Below are positions 43,529-51,857 of a stretch of 64,000 nt of DNA, piece after piece. The DNA comes from Candidatus Electrothrix scaldis (GTDB lineage: Bacteria; Desulfobacterota; Desulfobulbia; Desulfobulbales; Desulfobulbaceae). The DNA is taken from contig CP138355.1 of NCBI GenBank assembly GCA_033584155.1, forward strand, positions 3,171,826-3,235,825, given 5' to 3'. Under the pieces are notes generated by a model. That model made no database searches and was not told the origin of the DNA. It was given only the letters and a program-made list of their open reading frames with translations. The position numbers were made by a program, and so were the translations under genes. The first letter of the stretch is position 1. Each line of letters begins with the position of its first letter.

Positions 43529-45366
43529 CTCTCTTTCCTTGCTATAGTCTCCAGGACGGCCAAATAATGATCCACTCCCTGAATATCAAGATGTAGAGCA
43601 GCCTGTTGTATTTTTTCGCCCATTTCCAGCAAGGCCAACGAGTGAACCTGCTGCCCTTGCTCCTGCATCATCTCGCCAAGTTCCGAGGCAACATCAAGAC
43701 TCCCGCTCATCTCTGCCTCTCTGTACAGCTCATCAAGTTCCTCGTTCCAGAAGAGTGCTATCTGGTTGGGATCAGGAACCGACTCCTTAGTTTTTCCATC
43801 AGCAACACAAACGGTATCCGGCGTGACCTGAATATACTTGTCAACAATGCGGCGCAGATCACGGAGATGGAAAGGCTTCCCAAGAAAATCATCAAAGAGC
43901 GGTTTAATAGATTTATTTTCCAGCATCATCCCGGTCATAACGATAACCGGGATATGTTTGGTCCGTGGATCATTGCGTAGATATTGGGTGATCTCGCGGC
44001 CATCACTTCCAGCCAGGTTCAGATCCATCAGGATCAAATCCGGTCGTTGCTGAAAGGCATGCTCCAGGCATTTCTCCCGGTTGGTCGCCTCAAGCACCCT
44101 GATCGCTGTCCCAGTAAAGTATATTTTAACAAGATGGGACATCTCCGGCATATCATCAACAACGAGAATGACAGGGTGTTTTTTTCTTTTCACATGAGGA
44201 CACTGAGGCTCTTCCCCGCGCTTCTCAGAAACTCTTTCCTCATCAGTTACAGCAGCCAGCAGGGTGAATCTGAAGGTACTTCCCTTGCCTCTCACGCTCT
44301 CCAGGCTGACTTCTCCTCCCATGATCTGGGCTAGGCGGGCACTGAGGGTTAAGCCGAGACATTTCCCGTCGTGAATTGTGACAGTTTCTTTTTGCTGGGC
44401 TATCAGCTCAAGAAGAGTTTCCTGCTCCTGCGCGCTCATCCCTCTGCCGGTATCTGTGATACGGAAGCTTATCTCGTGCCATGCAGCTCTTTTCTTACTC
44501 CCAGTTACAGAGAGGGTAATACTGCCTGCATCTGTGTATTTAATGGCATTACTTATAAGGTTACTAAGAATCTGGCGACAATGATTGGCATCAAGGATGT
44601 AATGTTCCGGGAGGGTAGGATCAACCTGATAGGTAAATTCAAGATGTTTCCCCTTGGCCTGATCAGCAAACAGCTCATGAAGCTGTTCAATTGCTACGCG
44701 CAGATTGACTGTGGACTTGAGCAGGCGGACTTTACCGGTTTCCAGCTTGGAAAGTTCGACAATATCATTAACAATACTGATGAGGTGGGCGCTATTTTTC
44801 TTAATAATTTCTACATGGCGCTGTTGCTGTTCGCCAAGGCTTGATTCGGCAAGCATCTCAGCATACCCGACAATGGCGTTCATCGGGGTGCGGATCTCAT
44901 GATTGATATTGGCAATGAACTGGCGTTTTCTTTGATTGGCCTTTTCGATCTCTTTTTCTGCCTCACGCCGTTCTTCTGTCAGGGTCCGTCCTTCGATCTT
45001 ATGACTTATACTGGTAATAACCTCTCGTTTGCCATCAACAACATGGGCTAAGGTGTGCTCGACCGGAAAACAGTCCCCATTTTCTCCGATCAACTGACCG
45101 CGAAAAGTGCAGGTGTCGTGTATTTCCAAGGCAGCAAGATGTTTCCTCAGATCAACATAATACGTTTCCAGCTCCCCTGCCGACATACCTCGTATTCTTT
45201 CTTTCTGCAACCCGGTGGTATCGAGAAAGGTTTTGTTCGCCATGATAACAGTACCGTCACGGTCAAATAAAATCCCATACAGGGGCAGAACATCGAAGAC
45301 CTTTAATGCGAATTGTAAATCCTGAGCCACTTTTTTTATATGAAGAAAGAGGTATCCCGGCAACAT
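43525..45366 (-). CDS. PAS-domain hybrid histidine kinase
   Basis: A 613-aa cytoplasmic sensor. A PAS domain spans about residues 22-125 (YGILFDRDGTVIMANKTFLD). HisKA has His156 in NINHEIRTPMNAI; the HATPase domain has the N-box NLISNAIKYTDAG (269-281) and G-box FRITDTGRGM. A receiver domain follows with D404-D405 and phospho-Asp448 (DLILMDLNLAG), and the last 90 residues form a helical, HPt-like region (MLENKS... LYREAEMSGS). No membrane helix is visible, so the ligand is cytosolic. It is translationally coupled to the HD-GYP regulator downstream. Confidence 0.93.
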   Translation of the reverse strand: MLPGYLFLHIKKVAQDLQFALKVFDVLPLYGILFDRDGTVIMANKTFLDTTGLQKERIRGMSAGELETYYVDLRKHLAALEIHDTCTFRGQLIGENGDCFPVEHTLAHVVDGKREVITSISHKIEGRTLTEERREAEKEIEKANQRKRQFIANINHEIRTPMNAIVGYAEMLAESSLGEQQQRHVEIIKKNSAHLISIVNDIVELSKLETGKVRLLKSTVNLRVAIEQLHELFADQAKGKHLEFTYQVDPTLPEHYILDANHCRQILSNLISNAIKYTDAGSITLSVTGSKKRAAWHEISFRITDTGRGMSAQEQETLLELIAQQKETVTIHDGKCLGLTLSARLAQIMGGEVSLESVRGKGSTFRFTLLAAVTDEERVSEKRGEEPQCPHVKRKKHPVILVVDDMPEMSHLVKIYFTGTAIRVLEATNREKCLEHAFQQRPDLILMDLNLAGSDGREITQYLRNDPRTKHIPVIVMTGMMLENKSIKPLFDDFLGKPFHLRDLRRIVDKYIQVTPDTVCVADGKTKESVPDPNQIALFWNEELDELYREAEMSGSLDVASELGEMMQEQGQQVHSLALLEMGEKIQQAALHLDIQGVDHYLAVLETIARKER

Positions 45367-45389
45367 CGGGTATTATCTATGGTTACAAA

Positions 45390-45902
45390 TCAGGCGCGCA
45401 ATAAACGGACTATTTCGCTGACCCGCTCCGCACTGCTTTTCCCGCTCACTGAGATCTCAATATCCGCCAAGCTACGGTAAAGGGGTAAGCGCTCATTAAA
45501 GAGCGCTTTAGCCTGTTGCAAATCTTTCAGCAAGGGGCGTTTTTTTATTTTCTTTTTGGCATTGGGATGATCACAAATAGACTGATAGATATCTTCTACA
45601 GAAGAATGTAGGTACACCACCTTGCCTAATCTACTCAGATTCCTCACCTTGAAAAAGCCACCGCCCGTGGAGATAACCGTTCCTGTGACATGATATTCCA
45701 GCCAGTCTGCCGCCTTCTGCTCCAAACGACGAAATTCCGGTTCTCCCTGTTTGGCAAAGATGGTTCGTATCTTCATATTGACCATACTTTCGATCAGGTC
45801 ATCAGTATCCACGGTAAAACGACCGGTTTGCTCAGCAAGGGTCCGTGCAGTTTGCCCTTTACCGACCCCCATAAAACCGATCAAAATAATATTTTCAGCC
45901 AT
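45390..45902 (-). CDS. aroK: Shikimate kinase
   Basis: A 170-aa P-loop kinase of normal length that phosphorylates shikimate in the chorismate pathway. Features: ILIGFMGVGKGQTARTLA near residue 5, DTDDLIESM (shikimate/Mg2+ site) near 35, STGGGFF near 82 and the Arg-containing lid KKRPLLKD near 118, then FNERLPLY near 135. The P-loop reads GKGQ where most have GKST/GKSS. I start it at 45902 (MAENIILIGF); an open frame reaches 45968. It lies 23 bp upstream of the histidine kinase gene. Confidence 0.88.
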   Translation of the reverse strand: MAENIILIGFMGVGKGQTARTLAEQTGRFTVDTDDLIESMVNMKIRTIFAKQGEPEFRRLEQKAADWLEYHVTGTVISTGGGFFKVRNLSRLGKVVYLHSSVEDIYQSICDHPNAKKKIKKRPLLKDLQQAKALFNERLPLYRSLADIEISVSGKSSAERVSEIVRLLRA

Positions 45903-46072
45903 ATTGATTCGTACGTACATCCCATTTTCGCACCAGGCAATAGAAAAAATCCCAGCATCAGGTGCCATTCATTTCATTATACAATAAATCTTCAGAAGAG
46001 ATTGTAAAACCTAAATCTGTATCTGTAAAATATTTTTTATGACAAAACATATCCTTCTCTTCACTTTGGCGT

Positions 46073-47242
46073 TTAGAGTGAGGCCAAGCCGCTGCCCGCT
46101 AGCCAAGCCTGATATCTCCGCCCAAGCCTGGGCCAGCTATAAGGTTCCGTTAAACACCTTGCCTCCTTTTTAAGAAAAAAGCTTGGGGCAGAAAGAAATT
46201 TCTCAAGATGCTCTTTGAGCTTTCCTTCTGGATAGCGATATTTTTCTGGAAAAAGCTCCCTGTAGGAAAGGCGATCCGGTACAACAGGACAGCAGCCAGC
46301 CCGCACCCCCTCTAACACCGAAATTCCGAAAAACTCATGCCGAGCCGTGGAGACTATATAATCTCCTTGCCTGAGCAAACGAACATAATCTTCCCGACCT
46401 TCTGCATAGCCACAATGAAGCAGCCGATCACCAAGCACCCTGCGGGCTTGGGTAAAAATTTCGGGCTGGTCACGAAAATGCTGACCAAGGACAATAACCT
46501 GAAAGGGATATTCTTCCGCCAGCTCAAACAGGGTATAGAAAAAGGTTTCCGGGTCCTTATCATGCTCCCAGCGATGATTCCAGACAAGAACAGGCCCTTC
46601 ATCTTTCCTCTTCTCGCCCAGCCCTTTGCCAGATTCATTTGCCAACAAGGCGTCAATCTGACGAAAATCAATGCCCGGATAAAGGATGCAGGCCTTGTCC
46701 CGGATCTGCTGCTCCAGATGGCGCAGGTCGATGTCGCTTGACCTGTGCAGTACCAGACGAACCCCGTCAAGAAAGCTCTCCAGATTATAATGACTGTTAA
46801 AGGCCAGACGGTCCGCGCACAGAGCGGAGCTGAAATTCATGGCGGCAAACTGGAACCAGCTAGGGTCAGGCTGCTGCCCAGGATAACTGAACTGGTTTTC
46901 GTGGAAATAGAGCGCCAAGGGCAGATTGACACCTTGCATGGAGAGGAGGCTACGCAATACTGCAAGGTCAAGAAAGGTGGAGATCAGAATGCAGTCGAAG
47001 CGCTTTCCTTGGTTTATTAACTCCTTGATGCGTTCGGCAAACCAAGGCGCAGCCAGCTGCATCCGCATCTTCCATTTTCGCGCAGGCAGAGATAGTAGGG
47101 TACAGGGACAGGCAAGCTCCTGTTGCAGACCATCCAGAAAGGCCTTATGCGAGCCCCCATAATAGGGTTCCAGAAGGAGGAGGTGAAATTCACTCAAGAA
47201 AAAAGCCACTCCAGGCCCTGACCTGCTCCTTTTCCGAGACAA
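46073..47242 (-). CDS. Glycosyltransferase, DUF3524-type (putative tRNA-queuosine mannosyltransferase)
   Basis: The 389-aa GT-B-fold protein has the DUF3524 N-terminus: LLLLEPYYGGSHKAFLDGL, WKMRMQLAAPWFAERI, FDCILISTFLDLAVLRSLL and ALYFHENQFSYPGQQ. The C-terminal half has VWNHRWEHDKDPETFFYTL and VSTARHEFFGISVLEGVRAG. Relatives (GTDC1/QTMAN) mannosylate queuosine in tRNA-Asp. Whether this bacterial protein does so is inference. The annotated start at 47242 is TTG; TTG in FFLSEFH or GTG before it are alternatives, and no ribosome site settles it. Confidence 0.78.
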   Translation of the reverse strand: MSRKRSRSGPGVAFFLSEFHLLLLEPYYGGSHKAFLDGLQQELACPCTLLSLPARKWKMRMQLAAPWFAERIKELINQGKRFDCILISTFLDLAVLRSLLSMQGVNLPLALYFHENQFSYPGQQPDPSWFQFAAMNFSSALCADRLAFNSHYNLESFLDGVRLVLHRSSDIDLRHLEQQIRDKACILYPGIDFRQIDALLANESGKGLGEKRKDEGPVLVWNHRWEHDKDPETFFYTLFELAEEYPFQVIVLGQHFRDQPEIFTQARRVLGDRLLHCGYAEGREDYVRLLRQGDYIVSTARHEFFGISVLEGVRAGCCPVVPDRLSYRELFPEKYRYPEGKLKEHLEKFLSAPSFFLKKEARCLTEPYSWPRLGRRYQAWLAGSGLASL

Positions 47243-47571
47243 TGGAATTGATCAGGGAAATCAGGGAAATCAGCAATTCTCTGTTCTCTTCGCTGCCAAA
47301 GAGTTTTTTAAAGGCAAAGTCGACTCTGAAATTTATACGACACATTATGTATCATCCAGGTTTGGGAGGATCTTTTCCATTCTATTCATGCCATTCTAAT
47401 GTATAGGCTGAAGCAGGACAGCGAGAGAAAGCGCGAGTTTTTTCTATACCCCTCCCCTGGCAGGAAGTCAAGGCCTGCGCTTTGCAAGAGGAACTTGTTC
47501 TGTTATTGTTCTGGCAGGATATAAAATCTTCCCCGCCCTCTCTTTACTCTCTTTATATACGAGGTGTTCAT
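47243..47571. other. Divergent intergenic region
   Basis: The 329 bp between the DUF3524 gene (minus) and the receiver/PPDK-N gene (plus) must carry both promoters. A short triple direct repeat ATCAGGGAA(A) lies at about 47250-47275. No gene, RNA motif or clear terminator is visible to me. The open frame upstream of ATG 47572, back to 47482, is not conserved in look. Confidence 0.4.
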
Positions 47572-50523
47572 ATGAATCCCGGTGCCTTTGCCAGCCACGA
47601 TCCTCATTTTAAGATTTTCCATGAGTTAATGAAATTCAGGGTGCAGGAGATCCTGCTCGTTTCCAGCCCCTATGATGCTTATATCCTGGAGGAAGATGGT
47701 TCGATGGCGTCCCGGATTATCAATGAATATCATGGCCTGAACCTGTCCCGTCCTCCCCGCATCACCCGCACCGCCAATGCAGAACAGGCCCTGGAGCTTC
47801 TCAGGCAACAGCATTTCGATCTGGTGGTTACGATGGCCCATCTTAACGGTATGGCGGGCTGTGAGTTTGCTGTCAAGATCAGGGAAATCTGCCCGCAAAT
47901 CCCGGTCATCCTGCTCACCCATTCTGTTCGGGATGCCATTAATCAGACTGATTTTTTTCAGAAACCCTGTTTTGATAATAGCTACACCTGGTGCTGTGAT
48001 TCTTCCATCATGCTGGCCCTGGTTAAAAATGCCGAGGATCAGCGCAATGTAGATCATGACACGGAAAAGGCTATGGTCCGGGTGATCCTGCTGGTGGAGG
48101 ACTCACCCTTGCACCGTTCCATCCTCCTGCCCATGCTCTACGAGGAACTGGTCCAGCAAACTCTGGCTGTGTTGGATGAGGGGCTCAATGAGCAACACCG
48201 CCTCCTCAAGATGCGGGCCCGGCCAAAAATCCTTACCGCAGCAAGTTATGAGGAGGCGATTGCCCTTTTTTCCCGTTACCGCCCTTATATCTTCTCTGTC
48301 ATGTCTGATGGGCGCTTCCCCAAAAACGGGGAGGAATCCGATACAGCCGGTTTTGAACTCCTCAGTGAAATCCGCGCACGGGTTCCTGATCTTCCACTCC
48401 TCATGCTCAGTTCAGAATCCGGCAACAGAGAGATAGCCCATAAGATCCCGGCAGTCTTTATCGAAAAGATACCGAGATCTATGGGAGAAGAGCTCCATAA
48501 TTTCTTCATCCATCATCTCGGTTTTGGCGATTTCATCTTTCGCACCCCAGAAGGAAGGGAGGTGGGCAGAGCATCAACCCTGTATGAGTTTGAGCAACAA
48601 CTGAGCACTGTTCCTGAGGAATCCCTGCTCTACCATGCCCGCTGCAATCATTTCTCCAACTGGGTCATGGCCCGGGCAGAAGTCTCCTTAGCGGCCCGGA
48701 TTCATAAAGATCAGCTCAAAGAAATCAAGGGCTGTGCGGCTGCACGTTGTGACCTTATTGCCAAGGTCCGCTCCCTGCGGGAATCCCGACAACAAGGGGT
48801 TATGACCCGCTTCTCCACCAGAGATTTTGACCCGGAGGTCACCGAATTCACCCGCATCGGCAGGGGTTCTGTGGGCGGAAAAGCACGTGGTATTGCCTTC
48901 ATGGCCTCGGAGCTGCATCAGGCCCGTTATAAACAAGCCGTATTTACAGAAAACACCGTTAAAATTCCCCAGACCTGCGTTATTGCGGCCTCTGGTTTCA
49001 TAGACTTTATCAACCTTAACAAACTACATGCAGATGAACAACTAACGGATAAGAAAATTGAGCAACGCTTCCTTGCCGGAACCCTGCCGGACTGGCTGCT
49101 CAAGGATTTGCGGGCCTATCTCGAACATATCCATTATCCCCTTTCTGTTCGTTCTTCCAGCCTGCTGGAAGATGCCCGTTACCGTCCCTATGCCGGGCTC
49201 TACCATACCTGCATGCTGAAAAATAATGCCACAGATTTTAATGAGCGTCTGGAGCAACTGGTGTATGCGGTGAAACGAGTTTACGCCTCAACCTGGTTTG
49301 AAAGTCCCAGGGCCTATTCCCATTCTATTGGTCAGACCAGAGTCGATGCAATGGCCGTGATCATTCAGCAGGCTGTGGGCAGGCCGTACGGAAAGTTCTT
49401 TTATCCGGCCATCTCCGGGGTGGCCCAATCCTATAATTATTATCCGCTTGACCCTATGCAGGCTGAAGACGGCATTGTCCATCTGGCAACCGGCTTCGGT
49501 AAAACCGTGGTTGAGGGCGAACAGAGCCTGCGCTTCTGTCCCGCCTATCCCCGGCACATGCCCCAGTTTTCCACGGTGGAAGATATCCTTAATAATGCCC
49601 AGCGTCATTTCTACTGCCTGCCATACCATCAAAAAGCTGACCCCATGAGCAGCCTGATAATGCGCCAGCTTGAGGAGGCGGAAAACGAGGAGGCAATCCA
49701 GTTTCTCTCCTCAACCTATATCCCGGAAGAACATCGGATCCGTGACAGCCGGGTTCCCGGCCCTAAGGTATTGACCTTTGCGCCCATCCTCAAATACGAT
49801 TTTTACCCCTTGGCGGCCCTGCTCAAAGAGGTGCTGACCCTGGGACGAGAAGGTATGGGCTGCGAGGTGGAAGTGGAATTTGCTGTTGATCTGGCAGATG
49901 ATCCTGCAAAATCAACCTTCTATTTCCTTCAGATCCGGCCCATCGTGGTGGGTAATGAGATGGAGCAGTTGCATATTACTGCGGAAGAAAAAGAGACGGC
50001 CTTTCTTGCCTCACAGGATGCCCTGGGCTATGGACGGCATGATACAATGCAGGATATCGTCTTTGTGCCACCAAACAGCTTTGATCGGACGAAGACCCGA
50101 AGCTATGCCCAGATTATCGGCAGGATCAACCGTGTCCTGCACCAGCAGGAACGTCCTTTTCTCCTGATCGGGCCGGGCCGCTGGGGCAGCGCTGATCATT
50201 GGCTGGGAATTCCCGTGCAATGGCGGGATATCTCCGGGGTTGGCGCTATTGTAGAGTTGCAAAACGAGGGCGTACGGGCCGAGGCCTCACAGGGATCACA
50301 TTTCTTTCAAAACATCACCTCCCTGGGTATTCCCTATCTTATGGTTAGGGAAGAAGATAAGCATGATCGCATTGATTGGGATTGGCTGTTAGCGCAGCAC
50401 AAAGAAAGTGAGCAAGGTGGGGTCTGTCATGTTCGCTTGGAGCAGCCCTTTACGGTCAAGGTGGACGGGAAGAGTAATGAGGCGGTGGGGTTTGTGCAGG
50501 ATGGGGAAGCAGCAGAGAAGTAA
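47572..50523 (+). CDS. Receiver-like domains fused to a PEP-synthase N-terminal (PPDK_N) domain
   Basis: A 983-aa cytoplasmic protein. Start ATG 47572 has GAGG 8 bases upstream. Residues about 25-140 form a receiver-like domain (ILLVSSPYDAY, FDLVVTMAHLNGMAG) and about 165-310 a second (VILLVEDSPLHRS; FSVMSDGRFP where the phospho-Asp strand should be; LPLLMLSSES). From about 420 a pyruvate-phosphate dikinase N-terminal ATP-grasp domain runs (GSVGGKARGIAFMASEL, LSVRSSSLLEDAR, HLATGFGKTVVEG, FYFLQIRPIV), ending with LLIGPGRWGSADHWLGIPVQ. The phospho-His swivel and the PEP-binding barrel are absent, so it cannot be a normal PEP synthase. A regulatory role is likely. Confidence 0.85.
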   Translation: MNPGAFASHDPHFKIFHELMKFRVQEILLVSSPYDAYILEEDGSMASRIINEYHGLNLSRPPRITRTANAEQALELLRQQHFDLVVTMAHLNGMAGCEFAVKIREICPQIPVILLTHSVRDAINQTDFFQKPCFDNSYTWCCDSSIMLALVKNAEDQRNVDHDTEKAMVRVILLVEDSPLHRSILLPMLYEELVQQTLAVLDEGLNEQHRLLKMRARPKILTAASYEEAIALFSRYRPYIFSVMSDGRFPKNGEESDTAGFELLSEIRARVPDLPLLMLSSESGNREIAHKIPAVFIEKIPRSMGEELHNFFIHHLGFGDFIFRTPEGREVGRASTLYEFEQQLSTVPEESLLYHARCNHFSNWVMARAEVSLAARIHKDQLKEIKGCAAARCDLIAKVRSLRESRQQGVMTRFSTRDFDPEVTEFTRIGRGSVGGKARGIAFMASELHQARYKQAVFTENTVKIPQTCVIAASGFIDFINLNKLHADEQLTDKKIEQRFLAGTLPDWLLKDLRAYLEHIHYPLSVRSSSLLEDARYRPYAGLYHTCMLKNNATDFNERLEQLVYAVKRVYASTWFESPRAYSHSIGQTRVDAMAVIIQQAVGRPYGKFFYPAISGVAQSYNYYPLDPMQAEDGIVHLATGFGKTVVEGEQSLRFCPAYPRHMPQFSTVEDILNNAQRHFYCLPYHQKADPMSSLIMRQLEEAENEEAIQFLSSTYIPEEHRIRDSRVPGPKVLTFAPILKYDFYPLAALLKEVLTLGREGMGCEVEVEFAVDLADDPAKSTFYFLQIRPIVVGNEMEQLHITAEEKETAFLASQDALGYGRHDTMQDIVFVPPNSFDRTKTRSYAQIIGRINRVLHQQERPFLLIGPGRWGSADHWLGIPVQWRDISGVGAIVELQNEGVRAEASQGSHFFQNITSLGIPYLMVREEDKHDRIDWDWLLAQHKESEQGGVCHVRLEQPFTVKVDGKSNEAVGFVQDGEAAEK

Positions 50524-50629
50524 AGCCGTTATGGTTTTCGCTGACAACCTATAAAATATTAGCTTTATCCAGTACTCTTTAAAAAACAAAAAAAGTTAGC
50601 AAGTTAATCCAAGAAAGGAGCAAGACTTC

Positions 50630-50955
50630 ATGGCTGAGTTATACAGAGGACTTCAGGTTGAGGAAAGCAAGTTCTTTAACGAGCTGAATTTTCATCCAAG
50701 CCTTTTACTGGATGACTTAAGAAAATGGCTGAATGATAATGCCTTTGTCCCCCTGGGGATCATCTTGCGTCACAGGGGGATTGCCTTGCGCCCCTTAGGC
50801 ATCATTCTTCGTACCTTGTGACCGGACATAATCCCCCTGGGGATTACCCTTCTCCCCTTAGGGAGAACGTTACAGAACAGGGGGCTGGAGATGCGTACCA
50901 GGAAAAGCTATTTGCGGAACTTGCGCATCTTCTTGACCAGCTCGTCATCCTTGCC
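50630..50955 (+). pseudogene. Small hypothetical gene interrupted by short palindromic repeats
   Basis: GAAAGGAG precedes ATG 50630. The frame reads MAELYRGLQVEESKFFNELN, then DDLRKWLNDNA, before turning into PLGIILR / RGIALR / PLGIILR and a stop at 50819-50821. Another frame from about 50872 continues with TEQGAGDAYQEKLFAELAHL, then LDQLVILAQ and a stop at 50955, a matching helical C-terminus. I read this as one small helical protein gene split by the palindrome cluster at 50745-50866. A shorter but real 63-residue protein is the alternative. Confidence 0.45.
50745..50866. repeat. Cluster of short palindromic repeats
   Basis: CCCCCTGGGGAT occurs at 50750-50761 and 50833-50844, with GGGGGAT at 50775 and CCCCTTAGG at 50791 and 50855. 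The units share a GGGGATTrCCTT...CCCCTTAGG pattern and fold into small hairpins. Confidence 0.6.
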
Positions 50956-50969
50956 CAGTAGTCCGGAAT

Positions 50970-51743
50970 TCACTCCCCAGCCAGCGACCGAATAAACGGC
51001 CCCACCGCTTCCGGCCCTTGCTCATCAACCAACTTAATCGTCGCAGTCCCGATAACCGCCATATCCCCCTTGCCCTCCAGCAGGGCCACATCTTCACGGC
51101 TACTGATACCGAATCCTACAGCCAGCGGCAAATTCGTTGCCCGGCGGCAACGCAGGAGATATTGCGAAAGACCGTCGTCCATTGCGGTCTGTTTACCCGT
51201 CACCCCCTTACGGGCCACGCAGTAAACAAAGCCACTGCCCTGCCCTGCCACCTCAGCCATGCGCTCGTCTGTTGAGGTCGGGGTGAAAAACATAATGGCC
51301 GCCATATCCTGCTCCTTGGCTAACCGGAGATACTCCTGCCCCTCTTCCGGCGGCAGATCAGGCACAATAAAGCCCTTCATCCCGATATCCGCTGCCCGGT
51401 CAATAAAGGCGTTCAGACCGTACCGGAACACGATATTATAATAGGTCATAAAAAAGAAATGAACCTGGGGAAACTCCTCCACCATCTCCCTGGCAAAGGC
51501 AAAGCTGTCCTCAACCCGAATCCCGGAAGCAAGGGCATCCTGATTGGCCTTGAGGATCACCGGCCCGTCCGCCATAGGCTCGGAAAAGGGAATCTGGAGC
51601 TCAATGCAATCCACCCCATTTTCCGCCATCTGGCGAATCACCTCGCGGTTGACCGCTATGGAAGGGTATCCCAGAACCAGATGGGTCATGAGGAGGATGG
51701 GCTTTTTTTTCAGTCGTTCTTGTAAGTCCTGTTGTATATTCAT
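50970..51743 (-). CDS. trpA: Tryptophan synthase alpha chain
   Basis: A 257-aa TIM-barrel protein that cleaves indole-3-glycerol phosphate. It has CIELQIPFSEPMADGP (catalytic Glu in ELQ and Asp in ADG), GFIVPDLPPEE near 127, FFTPTSTDERM and the phosphate-binding loop AVGFGISSREDV near 210. The usual IPFSDP is FSEP, a mild change. No trpB or other trp gene lies within this window; it may be the last gene of a trp operon elsewhere or an isolated gene. AGGAC precedes the ATG. Confidence 0.92.
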   Translation of the reverse strand: MNIQQDLQERLKKKPILLMTHLVLGYPSIAVNREVIRQMAENGVDCIELQIPFSEPMADGPVILKANQDALASGIRVEDSFAFAREMVEEFPQVHFFFMTYYNIVFRYGLNAFIDRAADIGMKGFIVPDLPPEEGQEYLRLAKEQDMAAIMFFTPTSTDERMAEVAGQGSGFVYCVARKGVTGKQTAMDDGLSQYLLRCRRATNLPLAVGFGISSREDVALLEGKGDMAVIGTATIKLVDEQGPEAVGPFIRSLAGE

Positions 51744-51793
51744 GGTACTGTCCTGAAAGTATATTTATAAAATTTTCGTTTGCTGGTGCGGAA

Positions 51794-51856
51794 TTGTAAG
51801 GGCAGACCTGCGTGTCTGCCCGGCATAAGGGTGAACACATAGGTTCGCCCCTACGG
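51794..51856. repeat. Two-hairpin intergenic palindromic element
   Basis: Two adjacent stems: GGGCAGAC/GTCTGCCC (51800-51807/51814-51821) and GGGTGAAC/GTTCGCCC (51829-51836/51843-51850), bounded by GTAAGGGC and GCCCCTAC. It fills most of the gap between trpA and the DUF4838 gene. A matching ATTGTAGGGGCA fragment occurs near 23626. Confidence 0.7.
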
Positions 51857-51857
51857 G

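Noticed and set aside
47572-50523. Annotation as a working PEP synthase or pyruvate phosphate dikinase
   Set aside because: Only the ATP-grasp part is present; the phosphohistidine and PEP-binding domains are missing.
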